A stretch of DNA of 64,000 bases. It comes from Hetaerina americana. Its lineage: Eukaryota > Arthropoda > Insecta > Odonata > Calopterygidae. Below the pieces are notes generated by a model. It was given only the letters and a program-made list of their open reading frames with translations. It was not told the DNA's origin and searched no databases. Positions within the stretch are counted from its first letter, which is position 1. Every line of letters starts with the position of its first letter. The stretch spans positions 33,883,199 to 33,947,198 of the forward strand of contig JAKTNV010000003.1 in assembly GCA_022747635.1 (NCBI GenBank), in the 5' to 3' direction. Shown here one piece after another: positions 36,258-50,159 of the stretch. The position numbers and the translations under genes were made by a program.

Positions 36258-37984
36258 GAGACACAAAATGTTTTATTTAGTAGCTGTCTCCATCCAAAAA
36301 CCTACCTTAACCGGTAGATTATCTTATATAATAATATATATTATTAAAACATGCTGGGCATTATACACAGAGATATACAATGCTAAGGCCTTCCAAGCAT
36401 ATTATTATCTAAATTGTAAAGTTTTCCATCCATCCATTTCCAACTTCATGTTTTAATCAAAATTTCGAAATATGAAAATCGGGAATTCACAAACATAGTG
36501 ATTATTCACTGGATGGTTTGATACTATAACGTCGGGTATCAATGCACGCATGCCAATGCAATAAGGCAAAAATCAATCAAACTTTAAATAAATGTCTCGC
36601 ATGCCTTAGCAAACGAAGTCAGAGGAAAATCGTGAACCATACCCATAGTAGTACATTTCCACTCTAAGCACTACCTAAAAATTCAATGTTGGAATGATTC
36701 TTTTGATTTAGAAATTTGTCGCATTTTCTAAAACGTAAGACTGAAGATACATTTTGAAGAATATATTATCACTGAATCACGAGAACGCTGAAATAGTACA
36801 TAATTAAACGCTAAATGATTTGGCCAGTGCCAGTTCCATATCGAAATATGTAAAGTATTCCCTAATCAAAGTCAATTGGAAAGCTGAATATCATCCGTTT
36901 AATTATTAATAAATGTTTGATAAACACCGAAAAATGAGATTTACCAAAAACCTTGAACAAACTATGAATTGAAAATGAAGGAAAAATACTGTGGACGTAA
37001 TTTTGACTTTAGACAGAACGAAACTAACCAATTAAAGAGTATTTATTTAAAATCCAGTTGAAATCCCTGAGGCTTACTGTAATATACATATCTAAAGCTT
37101 TTAAACAATTTAATTTAAAGGAAATATTCTACTTTATATTGCATGAATATTATTTCATTTAGATAACTATTAAGCAGACAATGTTTACTTATATGCTTGA
37201 AAAATCAAGTTTTTGCTAAAATTATTATTGGGGCATTTTTTGAGGATTAGCAATTGTTGTAATGAACGTGAATTTGATGAACTCAAAGAATTAATAAAAT
37301 AACTACAGCCTCGCGTTTAAGTTCAAGCAAAATGTAAACATTTTCCCTCGTGTGGCTTAAATTTAACGTCTTGTGGATTTCCTGACCCGGTACACTTGTT
37401 AAACACTCTTTTAAGTAACATAATATAGACTGGTAAAATAATGTATATAGAACATAGTCACAGGAATGAAATTCGCATTCCTCTTACGCAAACGGTATTC
37501 TTAAAAAAATTTCTGCTTGAAATTTCCGACTATTTGACGCATTTATGCCAAGTCGGCCAGAGTAATTAAAATATAAAGCAATTTTATAAATAATTTGCAC
37601 GGATTTTACTGATATAATTTACAAGCCTTCGGCTGAGAGCAAATTTAGTTTGGAAAAATTGATTTTTACGCCCTAAACCTATGCATAGGCATGTATAAAA
37701 ACGTAGTAAGTTCTCCCAGTCTACTTTTATGTACCGGAACCAAAAGCCTCGCAAACCAAATAATTATGCGACGATGAAAATATGGCGCCCTTTGCCTGGG
37801 ATATATTTGCCTCGGTCGAATAATGAGACGGAGAATTGGGGCGAAAATAATGAACGGCGTAAAACGTAACAACGCAATTACTCTCTTGGGCCCGACCTTA
37901 ATTTGAAATTAACGGGTCACGCCCGTAATAAGTCAACTTAGCGCATATTCATGCATCTCTGCACATGAATAGAACACAAAAATA
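36258..37984. other. Non-coding stretch
   Basis: AT-rich sequence after the LINE. No 3' A-tail, gene or RNA recognised. Confidence 0.35.
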
Positions 37985-38074
37985 GGTACATATGTGTGTG
38001 TACATACATAATTTAGTAATTATATATTTTTATATAACCACGCACGCCTATCTCACAAACACATATATACATAC

Positions 38075-38153
<79 letters not shown>

Positions 38154-38200
38154 CAATATATACATATACACACACATACATACATTCACACACATTAACA
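37985..38200. repeat. TA/CA microsatellite cluster
   Basis: GTGTGTGTACATACATA, then a nearly pure (AT)n core at about 38075-38140, then ACATACACAC-type sequence. Open frames made of Tyr-Ile repeats on both strands are artefacts. Confidence 0.95.
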
Positions 38201-38299
38201 CGACTCTCATTGTAGTTCACGTTTGATTCCATTCGTTCCGACGAGAAAACGCACTCAAGTGCATGACACACACACACACAATCACATACAGACACAAAC

Positions 38300-40470
38300 A
38301 TACGTAGAAATGGATACGGTGGAGAGAACAATTAGGCAGGCGACGAGAACACACATTGAGGGGAAAGAGACGTGTGAGGATATTAGTATTCCGCATGATG
38401 TGGAGGTTCGTGTGGGGGAGGAGAGAGAGGTAGGAATGGGGGATAGGAAATACTGAGGGGAGACCGCTGCGGGTAGGAAGGGGAGATTGCAGAAAAGGAG
38501 GGGAATAATACTAAAAAATAACAGAAGGGACTCGCGCGCGCGAACACACGCACATACAGATATACATACATAAATACATCCACGCACGGCAGCGTTATGT
38601 GCGGTGGCGTCGGGGAGAACGTAAGAAGTGGCTACTTTGGCGAAAGAGAGAGAGAGAGAGAGAGAAAGAGACTTCGAGAGGGGCGACGGGTTAGGGGAGG
38701 GGGAGGAGTGAACGGAGACTTTTGAGAGCCAGGGGAGGATGTGCCAGTAGGGGTGCGAGGGAGGGAATGGAATGAGGGGGGGTGTTCGGGGGTGGGAAGG
38801 GATTGTGGGGGTGGGGAAGACGAGGAATCCGCCCGCAGCGGTTTTCGGGTGAGGAGGGATAGGTGGGGTGGGGGAGGATGGAGAATTAATTTTTCTTGCG
38901 GGTGCGATGACGAAGGGGTTGGAGGGAATGAGCAGGGTGCGGTGCGGTGTGTTTTCACTGCGGTGCGGGACGTAGGGTTGGGTTGGGCTTGCGATGAGCG
39001 TTCAGTTAGGGCGGGGAGGAGGGAGGAAGTTGGTAGAAGTAGAATGGGAAACGGAGAGAGAGAAAAATATGTGGATGGAATGAGGCAGGAAGAAAACGCG
39101 AGATATGCACACAAAGAGGCGTCCCTGTGTTCGCGGGTAGAGAGAAAGAGAGAAGGGGTGGGTGGGGGAGAAGTAGACATATTAGTGCGCGAGAGAGAGT
39201 TTTACGAGAGCCATAATGAGCAAAACAGGAGAAGGGAAACGTATGCAATAGGAAGGGAACGGCGAGGGGAGAGGAAGAGATAGTGTGAGTCAGACATGGG
39301 GAGAATGGCCGGGAATCGGGAGAACGGAGGGAAAGAGTAAATAAATTAGATGGAGAGAGTGACGGGAGGTTGGTTTGGGGAAAGGGTCATGAGAGTGAGA
39401 TGCGAAAGAGGGAAAATAATTGATGATCAGAGAGGGAAAGAGTGAAAAAGCACGAGTGAAAAATTGACTCAATGGAAATGAAGAAAAACAAGCAAAGAGA
39501 GAGAAAGAGGAAAGAAAAACGAGGAAAACGATGAGGCAAGAGAACGGAGAGAAGGGAAGTTCATGTAGAGAGAGAGAGAGAGGGAGTGAAGGAGGGATTA
39601 GGAATAACAGTTTTGAAAATAAGGAGATGAGGGCATGGGGCGGCGGATATAGAGTGCCTATCGTCGGAATGCATCCGTTTCCCGAGGACGGGTTTCCGGA
39701 GAAACACGTACGACGTGGAAGGGATGACTTCTGGGAAGGTTTTCGAACGCGGAAAGACCAAGAGAAAGATTCAGATGCTCTCTCATCCTCGTTTGTTGCC
39801 AGAACAAATGCGCAGAGCATTTCACACACAAAAAAACCCAATAAAAAAAGCGCTCTCTTTTGAGATCACGACTCCGCGGGGTCGACCGAAATGATGTGAC
39901 ATCGTGGTGCGCACAGGTAACGATTATCGACGGTGGGACATGGAATCGAAAAGAGTAGCCAAAAAAAATGAAAGACGAACGAACTTACGAAGCATCAACG
40001 CCGCGTGTACGACGCGCCGAGAGCATCCCAAGGCTGGTTTAAGTTCCGATGGCGGCGGGGTCGATTGAAGTCGCAAAGAGAATGGCGGAGTGGGGAGAGC
40101 AAGGGATAAAAAAAGTGAGACAATAAATGAAACGGAATGTGGGATATCACGTGCGCTGCGGAAAGATGGAGTGTGAGGACGGTGAAGGGAAGGAAAGCGG
40201 TGAGGGAGGGATGCGGAGAACGTGACGGGAAAGCGGGGAATGAGAGAGAGAAAGTTGGTCGAGGACCGGTGGGTGGGAAAAGTGTCGCGTGGGGAGCAGC
40301 TGGGGTGACGGCGTGAGCTATGGTGATAGAGGTGAGTGGGAAGCGAGGTAATGGGTGAATGGGGAATACAGAAGCAAAGATATAGAACGGAGGAAAACCA
40401 GACAGGAAGAGGAGAAAAAATAAAGGACGAGATAGGGAAAGTGAGAGAGAGAGAGTGAACATAGCTGCCA
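38300..40470. repeat. Long polypurine (GA-rich) block
   Basis: About 2.2 kb in which the plus strand is dominated by G and A. It includes (AG)n runs at 38645-38664 and 39565-39585 and CA runs near 38266-38290 and 38540-38560. It is the longest strand-asymmetric block in the window. Frames of 100-240 residues on both strands are compositional (Arg/Glu/Gly-rich versus Ser/Pro/Leu/Phe-rich). Confidence 0.75.
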
Positions 40471-40601
40471 AAAAACGCATTCGCAATTGTTGAAACCAGC
40501 CAAAGTTTTGTGGGGAGAGGTTTAGAGACGTGAAAAGTCGTAGAGTCTGGGTAGCGAATAAAACAGTTGCAAGGATGGAAGGGATCGAAGCCCATTCGGG
40601 G

Positions 40602-40619
40602 ATATATATATATATATAT
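40602..40619. repeat. (AT)n microsatellite
   Basis: An 18-base alternating AT run. Confidence 0.9.
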
Positions 40620-41279
40620 TAAACGCCTCAGCGTAAGTCTACGACCAGTCAAGTTATCTACCTCCTGGGAGTCGAGAAATATTCGAATGAAAAAAAAAAG
40701 ATTTAAGGGTTGTTTCGGGAAAACTTTCCCTCTAAAAACGAGTCGGGAGGCATAAAATCGTTTCTACCTTCATAAAGAATGCGTCCTAAGTCTGCATCAC
40801 TACTTGAGGGGAAAGAATATTTTCTCTCGACCCTTTTTATTTTGCGGTAAATGAAATCATTTTATGGTTCTGCACTAATTCCACAATGAATAATAACTAC
40901 TTTTCATTTATTCCACATATGAATCATCCTCGCAAAGTGATGGTTTCATCCAATTGTTCCATCCCCTTTTCATTGTTTCCTAAGCCCCCATCGTTCTCTC
41001 TAAAAAAATAATAAACTATCTGGCCAATGATAAGGACCCTATCAGTTATAATTTCGTCAATAGTTTCTCCTTTGTGGCATGAAATAACCAGCATTCCGAG
41101 ATGATCGGAACGGAGGAAAGACTAAAATTTTCTCTACAGTAGAAACAGTCTTTCTCTCTGTGGTTAAAATTATACAAATTCCCGAATATTACTGCCAACT
41201 CCTTAAATCAATAATGGTTTCTCTTTCAAAGGGAAGTTCAAGTCGCTGAAACCAGCAACAAAATCGCCACGTTGTCATC
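40620..41279. other. Non-coding stretch
   Basis: Mixed AT-rich sequence between two GA blocks; nothing recognised. Confidence 0.35.
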
Positions 41280-41830
41280 GCTGAGGGTGAAGGAATGGAA
41301 GTTTTCTGAAGAAAAGTGTGTGAGTGGAACGCGGGGATGAGGAATAAGGAAAGGACATAGAAAGGGAAAAAAGTGATGAGACGGATGTGGGTGGAAACAA
41401 AGGACGAACAGAAGAAAGGGGATGTAGGCGGGGGAAGTAGGACGTTGAAGAGGAGGTTTTGAAGAGGATGGGGGGGGAAGAGAAGTGTGGGGGCCGGGCA
41501 GGGGTTGTAGGGTCCAAAGGAGGAAGAGGAAGGAACGGTGAAGGGGCTTCTTGGATGTGGAGGAGGGTAGGAGGACAAAGGGGGAGGCGAAGGGTGTAAT
41601 ATGAGAAGAGTGGAGATGCTAAAGAAAGGAATGAAAGAGAATTGGGGTGGGCGTGTGTAGGAGGCGGAGGGAAGGATGGATTGAGTACCGAAGGAGAGGA
41701 GACTACGGGAGAGGAGGGGGAACTGAAGTTGCTGAGGATACAGGGCAGAATGGGGATTCGGGGAGAGAGGTCTAGGTGGGTGAGAGGATGCTATGAACAC
41801 TAGGAGAAAGAAAAATAAATTGTGCAGAAG
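41280..41830. repeat. Polypurine (GA-rich) block
   Basis: G/A-dominated plus strand with few pyrimidines. A 250-residue minus-strand frame across it is Ser/Pro/Leu/Phe-rich and not credible as a protein. Confidence 0.7.
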
Positions 41831-42009
41831 GAGAGACAGCATGCCGAAAGGGTCCATCGCAAAATCAAGTCGGATAGCGTTCTGCCATTTACAGATTGCA
41901 ACAGTCTTTGATAAACTACCATCGTTCACAAACTCGCACATTTATGCCGTTTTTAGTAAATGAGGATGTCATTTAAGCCTTAAAAAGATGACGCATTAAG
42001 CTCGTAAAT

Positions 42010-42090
42010 GGTGTGGTCCAGCGGTCAACGTTCTCACTAAGTGGCACAGATAGATGCCTTGGAATCGTTCTTTCCTAATTAAAGGCTACT
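42010..42090 (+). mobile_element. Possible SINE head, degenerate
   Basis: GTGTGGTCCAGCGGTCAACG fits an RNA polymerase III A-box (TGGTCCAGCGG) and resembles the head of SINE copy A. A B-box is only hinted at by TTGGAATCGTTC. No body was recognised. Confidence 0.3.
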
Positions 42091-42099
42091 ATTATTAGA

Positions 42100-42780
42100 A
42101 ATATATAAGTCTTGAAATAAAGCTAATTGTCGAAGCTACAATGATTCAATTACCATCAGGGAATTGAAAGAGTGAATGCGGCATGAACGATAGAATCGAG
42201 TGATCAAGTAGAGCTTCGCTTAGTATGAGTTCACTGCGAGAAATATGTTAAATAAACTTCAACAAGTTATTCCAATGGAGGGACAATTTTTGTTATCCGC
42301 AAATTATTCCCCTCGCTCACTGTTTCTAAATCGATTCTTTTCACCCTTTTTATCTCCATTGGGTGACTACTGTCAAATTTCATATTACTACGGTCATGCA
42401 CGGGATTATACTGAGCGCCATTTCGAACAGGGCAAATTTTCAATTAATCGGCGGCATACTTATCCTACCTGGGAGACCGGTTAATTGGAGGCATGCTATA
42501 ATGGATTGGAGGCACTTGTGATATTCTTGTTTTATTCCTCCCGATTCATGTTGCAATTTTTTGCTCTCCCCGTGGGAAGGAGAGAGAGTGCGAAATATCA
42601 AACTGTGAACTTATGGAATTCGTGTGTTGAAAGGTGACCGCCGAAGAATTTGCCCATCCGGGCAAGGGTGCAGAGAAGGGTGGGTCGAACGCCTTATCGC
42701 TTAGTGGTATGTCAGTACAACTGTGTGCGTGCAAAAACTTGTGTTTAAAACTTGTTAAATATTGTGCACATTAAGATGCT
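42100..42780. other. Non-coding stretch
   Basis: Nothing recognisable. Confidence 0.35.
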
Positions 42781-43260
42781 GAGGGTGAGGGGTTGTGAGG
42801 AGGGTGAGTTGCCGGTCTCGCTCGGGTGCGTCCGCCGCCGTCGTGAGATGAGTCCCCAGTGTGGAAACGCCGGCATCCTCCGCCCTCCCGACACGACCGC
42901 AGACACTGCTCTCCCTCCCCAACACACTACACCCCACTCATACCCTCCCCTACCCCGTCCCAACGCAAAGACAACGATAACACTGCCCGTGGGTGGACAT
43001 AACGCAGAGATAATGCTCGGAGAGCGGGAGGAGGAGAGTTCGCAACGTTGATACTCGTGTCCTGCTCGTGACCTGTGACGAAGGACCGAGCGGGCACGGT
43101 TTGAGCACCTCGCCTCTCTCTCACCTACCTCCCTTCCCACTCCCCTTCCTACACCCCTATCCCCCACCCCTCCAGCCCTCGGAAATGGATTGCGTCTTGT
43201 CACCGGTGGGAGTGAACACGACGGCGCGCCGGTTCGGATAACGGACGCTCCGTCGGAGAT
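42781..43260. promoter_or_regulatory. CpG-rich patch, possible promoter
   Basis: A sharply GC- and CpG-richer patch (for example GTCCGCCGCCGTCGTGAG and ACGACGGCGCGCCGGTTCGG) flanks a CT-rich core at 42880-43180. It could be a promoter or first exon of the minus-strand gene or of an outside gene. No TATA box, splice donor or coding similarity was found. Confidence 0.25.
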
Positions 43261-44629
43261 AACCGATTCTTAAATTGGGTCTTTAAATTCTCCTCGTCTT
43301 ATTCTCGCGTTATCTTTTTGTTCTTCCACTTGAATTTGCCTATAGTGAGTCGTCTACGTCAAATTCTTGGATTTAATCATATTTATAGTCAATAAAATCG
43401 TAATATCTGATTGCAATCATAATGGCAACTTTATTGAGTCTACTCTTCAATAAACGTGTGCTCTACCAGTAGATCGTAACTATCACTGATAATTCTAAAC
43501 TCAGATCTTTTAATTCAATTTATCATTTTAACAGAAGGTACATGGTATAATTTCCCCTGCAGGAGTTGTGGCTCGTCTCCTGAAGGTCTCCATATACCGT
43601 TACATGGCAAATACTAGTGCTAATGCGTAGTGTAGGATTGCTGCGGAGGGAAGTGTGCTGAGGAGAGGAATAAGAGGAGACAGATGAAGAGGGTGGGAGG
43701 GAGAGTGATAAAGAACGAGATGGCAGGAGCCGTGCTGAAGCTATACAAAGGCGATCTTGTCTGCTTTGCGCTTTCATCCGTAAAACCTTTTGTTCGCCAA
43801 TTGGCATGCAAAGCAGTTTCTTATATAATTGGATTCTATAACAAATGGTTAATAGCGGCTAATTTCAAAATGACCCGACCGACGTTAAGGCCATGCATGA
43901 ATGGTCATCGCTCATTAAATATGCGCTTATATTTTATACCACTCGTAACATCCTGGTCTCAAACTATTCAATTAATTTTTCCTGAACATCTAAAAAGTTG
44001 CATAAGCAATTAATTAATTTATATCTCGCGTTAAACTTACGCTTCATAAATTTAACGAACTAAGAAATCTTGATACAAGTTCAACTAACCCACTTTTCAG
44101 AACACCAAAATATAATTTAGAAATTGATTCGTGAGTAACTTTAATTTTGCAAAGTGCATTGTACAAAATTTAAACATTGTAATAAGAAACAAACACTTTC
44201 AAGTATCTAATTTAATAAAGTGAGTCCATTATAATATGTTCGTATGGAATGAAAAAGTTTACACTGCGAATTTATGCATTTACAATTTGATCTAGACTTA
44301 TTTTTTTATCGCAGTGATAACATTTAATCACGCCAAAAGGAAACCTGCCTGAGCCGCGATAATATTTTTTGAACTCAGATTTTTACTGGAAATGCCTTTG
44401 CCTTTCGCGATAATTAATTCATCAAGTACCTTATCACTGTAAAAAACCCATTCAAAAGCATAACACTTCACTTAAGTAACCAACTCCCCACCACTTTGAT
44501 TTCATCACCTATACGGTGACATTTTTATTCGAGTCCGCAGGCTTCTTAGCCTCTTCTCCCTGTATATCTAACGGGGCTCATAAATTTTTTGGGTCGGGGG
44601 CTGGTTCCTTCGCGTAGGATTTGAGAAGT
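43261..44629. other. Non-coding stretch
   Basis: AT-rich, with a short GA-rich run at about 43640-43735. No gene recognised. Confidence 0.35.
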
Positions 44630-45130
44630 GGCGTGTATGACGTGGAACATAAAAGAAGAGAGATCCCAGAGGGGAGGACGAGGAGAAGATAAGGAAATGC
44701 TGTGGGGGAGTCGAGGGAAGACTGAGAGAGAAGGAGGCAAAAGAGACGGATTCCGTCGGACGGAATAGGGAGCAGAGGAAGAATTCAGAAAGGGCGGGGT
44801 TGAGATGGGAGGAGGGGATTAAATAATGGACACAGGAGGAGGTAGGATCAGAGGAGGATCTTAGAATGTGAGGTGGAGATGGAGGAAGAAGAGAGGGCCT
44901 TGATGAATGAGAGGAAGAAGATGTTGCGAGAGGAGTGGAGGGTCAAAGGAAGAAAGTGGGAGATAGGTGGTGGGTTGGGGTTGGGGAGTGGAAAGGAAAG
45001 GGAAGTAGCGATGAAGGAGACAGGGAAAGTGTGCTAAGGAGTGGAAGGGGAGGCGGTGGGGATGAACGGCGGGGGCGGCGGGGGCGGCGGGGGGCCGGGG
45101 GACAGGGAGGATGGGTGACGCTACGAGGGA
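44630..45130. repeat. Polypurine (GA-rich) block with GGCGGG tandem repeat
   Basis: G/A-dominated plus strand. At 45067-45100 it becomes a short tandem array of GGCGGG units with runs of G, a potential G-quadruplex former. Confidence 0.75.
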
Positions 45131-46739
45131 CGGGCCGAAAGTTAATTTCGAAGATTATGAAATATAGAATCACTAAAGAATAAAAAAAGTGAAATATGGG
45201 GACTAGGAAGTCTAAGTTAGATTTAAAAACGCCAGGGGAAATAATGAAAAACTCCACCGTGTGTATTCATCTTGCGAGTCAACAAACAAACGGATGCATA
45301 CTTTGTATTAATTAATATTCCGCTTGCCCATATCACTTTCTGTTTTTAATTAGCAATATCGCAAACGGTCGTCGTTCATTTTTTTACTCTCGATTTGCTC
45401 CGCGGATATTGCTTCACGTTTAAAGAGCCAATGTGTAGAAATACATTGCAATATGAAAAAAATATCGAACCATCGTATATAGTATATTAACAGCTATATC
45501 ACCACTCTCAGCGTGGATTCTTATTTATCCTATAGCTTCAGTTTTGCTGAGTATTGAAGCATTCATTTCAAACCGATATTGAAGTGGCTTTTCATCTCGG
45601 AAATGGAATGCCTTTGGTTAATTTCATGGCAAAATCACTTGATGAATAAGCTTCCGTGTTCTAAAATAAAACTCCTCGACTTACTGGCCTGAAAAATATT
45701 CGTGCACCAAATGTGCATGATATTCGTACTTATTCTCTTATAATTATTCATAAAAAATAAGTACCTAAAAGTTTAAATTAAAGCACAGATATGCAAGTAA
45801 AGATGAGTTTATATGGAGTGCTGGTTTTATCTAGTTTGGTGTTTTATTTATTACTTATCGTGTCGCATTTGCAGTGCTCGTTGTACAAGGAGAGCTTTTC
45901 AATAATAGAGTTTTGAGTTTTGCAGAAGTTTTCCAATTAATAATATATGATATAGCATAATATATGGTCTCATAAATTCCCTAATTCTATCAATACTTTT
46001 TATTTTAATTATTCGATAAAAAATTACAGAGTATTAAAATGATAACTATCGGATAATTTTAGAAAATTTACGAGGTAATTATACACTGAAGAGTATTTAG
46101 AAGCATTTCAAATATGTCATGAAAACATTAAAAAGAAAACTATGGAATGGGATAGGCATATATTTCTGACCAGCCAAATGGCGTATTTAATAAAATCAGA
46201 ATAAGAGCGTGTTGTGAAAACTACGAGAGACAGTTGTTGTGAAAACTACGCTGCAGCTGATTGATAACTAAAATATTCTGCGATATGGCCTTTGAAACAC
46301 TCAACGTAATTATTTTGGCAAATAATTAACCTGGACAGTGAAATTAGTAACGTAATTGAGACAGGATGGCATTAAATTTTAGAAAAATCTAACGCTCGAC
46401 GCAGTTTACCTCTGTATTGTCCATATCAACGATCAATTTAGCCTCGCAGCGTAAAATATTCAACTAAGGTGAGGAGCATATGCATTGCCATCTACAATAA
46501 ATATACTTACTTAACACCTAATAAGTGTGTAGTTATAAATAATAGTTTTGAGTAAATGACAATGCGATAACAATTCCAATAATTTATAATCCGATAGCGT
46601 CGAGAGGGGCCCAAAAATGCACGCTCTGCGCTCTAAAATAATCGGCTTTTTTCGTCGAAAAACGACGCGCGACTCGTCGGTACGACTGTCACCGAGGAAT
46701 CTTGGCTGCCATTATTTCTCTGGAATGTCACGTCTAAAG
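45131..46739. other. AT-rich non-coding stretch
   Basis: No gene, RNA or clear repeat recognised. Confidence 0.35.
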
Positions 46740-47220
46740 ACTGCTCCCCTCCCTCCTCTCCCCTCGGGTGTTAATCATCGTCGTCAACCCCTCACACCAC
46801 CGACCAACCCTCCTTCCACGCCCAAATACACCCCCACGACCCCCTTCCCACGCGTGCAATCTACCCGCATCTTTTCTCCACCCCTACCCCCTTCCCAACC
46901 CGCTTTCCACCAGATTTTACTCCCCTTGTTCTTCTTACCCGGCTCCGTCTTTCTCTCGAGCTTTCATCTCCCTCCGGTCCACGCACTATCTCCCTCACTT
47001 CCTACTCCATTGCTTTCCATCTTCCTCCTCAAAATCCTTCGTCCAAATAACGATCTTCCCGTCCATTTGTTATCCTAAGAGACCTTCTGACAGCAGCACT
47101 ACTTTTTACTTTCCCTCATGTGAGCGCTTCCCGTAGTTTCACTTCCCTTCATATTTCTCGCTCTATTACTATATCCGTTTAGCTCTTCTCTATTTATCTT
47201 TCTCCCTCATGTGCTTCATT
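46740..47220. repeat. Polypyrimidine (CT-rich) block
   Basis: C/T-dominated plus strand. Two overlapping Pro/Ser-rich frames are composition artefacts. Confidence 0.7.
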
Positions 47221-48060
47221 TTATTTGCGTCTTCATTTTTTCCTCCCATCACTTCTAAATTGTCTTTCCTACCACAAGACTCAAACTCCTGTCTCCAACT
47301 GTTCGTGCATAGAAGAAACCGGCTTAAACCTGACGCTAAAAACGTTAATCTTAGCTGGAACAAGAAAAAATGATGAATGGGATGTTCAATTTGCTAGTCT
47401 CTCTAACCTCATGTTAGTATAGCCAGGATAATGAGAGTATTTTCACTCATTCTGACTACAAGAATCCTTCATTCAATTTTCCAAGTACTTCATAAATGAT
47501 GCGATATATTCCTTTTAATACAACTGTGATTACAATGCTGAAAACTGCTCAAATAGATGCATTAGTGCTTAATACGGAGCTCTGTAAGTAATCCAAAAGA
47601 GAATGTTTGATGAAAAGATGTAATCTACAGAAAATTTGTAACAAGAAATAGCTAGCTAGCAATACGTAACCAGCAATAAGTGTTAAGCTAAAAGATATGC
47701 CTAACTAAAAATGTGGACAAAATAATTCACCAGGAATGTGTGCCATTGAATATATTTGCCCGTATTGCGACCATTTTTTCAAAAAATGAATGATCGGATA
47801 TTCGAAATGGAACTTATTTTTTTACCAGAAAGTTTTTATTAACACCTCATCGTGTTATCATATCAACTTTGACTCAAGCCAGAAAACGAAGCTCCTGCTC
47901 ATATTTTAATAAAATTACGAATATGGTACATTTAATGCCGGAAGCAGTCCACGCTTGTACTGTTCGAGAAAATATATTATCCAGTAATAAGGGAATAAAA
48001 CATTTAATATGCTTTTTAAGCCAAAGCGTGCACATTCAAAATACCGCTTAATTTAAAATT
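47221..48060. other. Non-coding stretch
   Basis: Nothing recognisable. Confidence 0.35.
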
Positions 48061-49840
48061 ATATCCTTTCCCGCACCCGTCAACTACAGCCGTCATCTTC
48101 GCACAATTTATTCTCTCATCCCTCATTCCCCTCGTTTGCCTCATCTAATTCCCTTTTTCCCCCGCCCCATTTTTTCTACATTCCTATCCTTCGTATCGAC
48201 TATCTCACCCTTTCTCCCCACGATTGCTACCTCAACTCCCCAACACATGACAGCAAGTCCCTCCCACACTCGCGATTCTATAATACTCTCTCTCCCGTAC
48301 CCCCATCCCCTTTTGGCATATCCCCCACACTTTCTTCGTCTCCCACCTCCCTCCCACCTCGACTCTCACACTAATACGCCTCCTCAAAACTCCTCATTTC
48401 AAAATCCCTTCCTTCCTTCCACCTCCCCCACGTTCCCGTTCAATCCGTCCACATAACCGATCCAGCGGACCCCTCCGCCTGCGCACACACCCCCTCCCAC
48501 CGATCTCCCTCCTCCATTGTTTTTCACAATCTCGCTCTCTACTTTCCCATATGCTCGCTTTCAATCTGTCATCAGTCGCATTCTTTCTTCTCTTCTTTTA
48601 ACAAAGCCCCCCCTCCCTCCCAATGCCCGTTCACCCTCCCAAACCCCTCGCACCCCGCCCGAATGCACAATATAAATCCACCCTAATTCCAACCCTCCCC
48701 CCTCCCTTAAAAAGCTCTCGTCGTGCCCCCTCGTCGACCATATTTCCAATCTTTACCCCGTTTTTTCCTTCCTCATCCAGTCGCAATTTCGCCACACACT
48801 ATTCCCTTCCCTCTCGCCTCGCCCCAGCGGTTCTATAATACCACCTCCCGAGGTAAAAGAAAAAGGAAGAAAGACCCCCGCCCACTACACTGCCAATTCT
48901 AACCATCGTACCCTCCCTCCCCCTCGTGCACATACTTCATCCCTCCTCTTGAATCTTATTCTTCCCTCATAATTTTCCCTAACCCCCTCATCCCAGCCCA
49001 CATAATTTCTACCCCCAACCCCTCCCTCGCTCTCGCAACCCCCTTTCCGAATTTATAATCCGCCACACACCCTTCAAAATCTCACTCACATCGCGCCTCG
49101 AACTTCACCCCCTCCGTTCCTCGCTCTAACCCTATCCCTCCCCTGCCTTCACCCTACTCCTCTACGTTCCTCTCACACACCCTCCCCCTTTATATACGTC
49201 CTTTTCCCCTCACCTCCGTCACTCGTCCCATTTTTTTCCACCTCCATCCTTCCCCTCCCTTTCTGTTTTATCACCACTACCCCACCCAAACTTCTCCCCC
49301 TCCACAGCCGACCGTTTCACCCCTCAACTCACTCTTCCGACTACGTTCCTCCGAAAGAACTCACCTCCAATCCCCGCCCCCCCAACCACTGCTCTCCCTC
49401 TCTCTCCAATCCTCCCCGAATTTCCCACCCCTCAAAAAAAAAGACGCCTTCCTACCCTCCCGCCTTGAAGCTTCTCTCTCCCTTTCCTTGCTTCCGGCGG
49501 TTCGTCCTCATCCCCCTACCAACATACCTCCTTCACTCACCCCGCCACCCTCCTCGCCTCTCCACCTTCGCAAAAAAATAAAACCATTCTCAAGTCCCCA
49601 TCCCCACACGATTCCCGCCGCTCTCCACCTCCCCCCTCCCCACATCCTTTCACCTTTCTCCTCCCCCTCCTACACCCTTCCTGAGAAACGTCTCCCTCCG
49701 CCCTCCTGCACGCACAAACACACACACGCACACACATACACCAAACTCTTTTTTCGACTCCCTCAAACCTTCCATTTCTCCTCCCCCCTCTCCTCGTCTC
49801 TCTCTCTCTCTCTCTCCATCCCTTAAAAAACCTTCCCGAC
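48061..49840. repeat. Long polypyrimidine (CT-rich) block
   Basis: About 1.8 kb of C/T-dominated plus strand. It ends in a (TC)n run at 49797-49816, preceded by a CA-rich run near 49716-49740. It ends abruptly in a mixed spacer and is followed by a GA block. Confidence 0.75.
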
Positions 49841-49869
49841 TGCTCGCTCGCTTTTCGCGTGGGGTACTT

Positions 49870-50010
49870 TGGAGGTATTGCTTTTGCGTGGAGGGAGGAG
49901 AGGAGGAAGAACAAAGGCCGAGGAGTGAATTGAAAGCGGAGGTGGGGTGAGGGAGGGAGGGAAGTGGGAGGAGGAAGAGGTAGAGGCACCGAGAGAATAA
50001 TTGGAGAGGA
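49870..50010. repeat. Short polypurine (GA-rich) block
   Basis: A GGAGGGAGGAG-type plus strand follows directly after the CT block and its spacer. The strand bias returns to CT at about 50160-50275. Confidence 0.7.
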
Positions 50011-50159
50011 ACGTTGCTGCTGATGGCGCTAATGCCTCGGCGTTGGTATTTTTACGCGTGCCTCTTTTTTTCATACTTTTCCTTATTTCGAGAGAAAAAA
50101 CCTTTATCCTTCCTCATTTTTCTGAAAACATATTCAAAAAAGTGGGAGGGGGTTAGAGT

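Noticed and set aside
38013..38210. Tyr-Ile repeat proteins on both strands
   Set aside because: Direct translation of an (AT)n/(CA)n microsatellite.
38632..41941. Minus-strand frames of 160-250 residues
   Set aside because: They are the complement of GA-rich blocks, with the same composition effect. Several have hydrophobic Phe/Leu/Ser runs that mimic signal or membrane segments, but they overlap open frames on the other strand.
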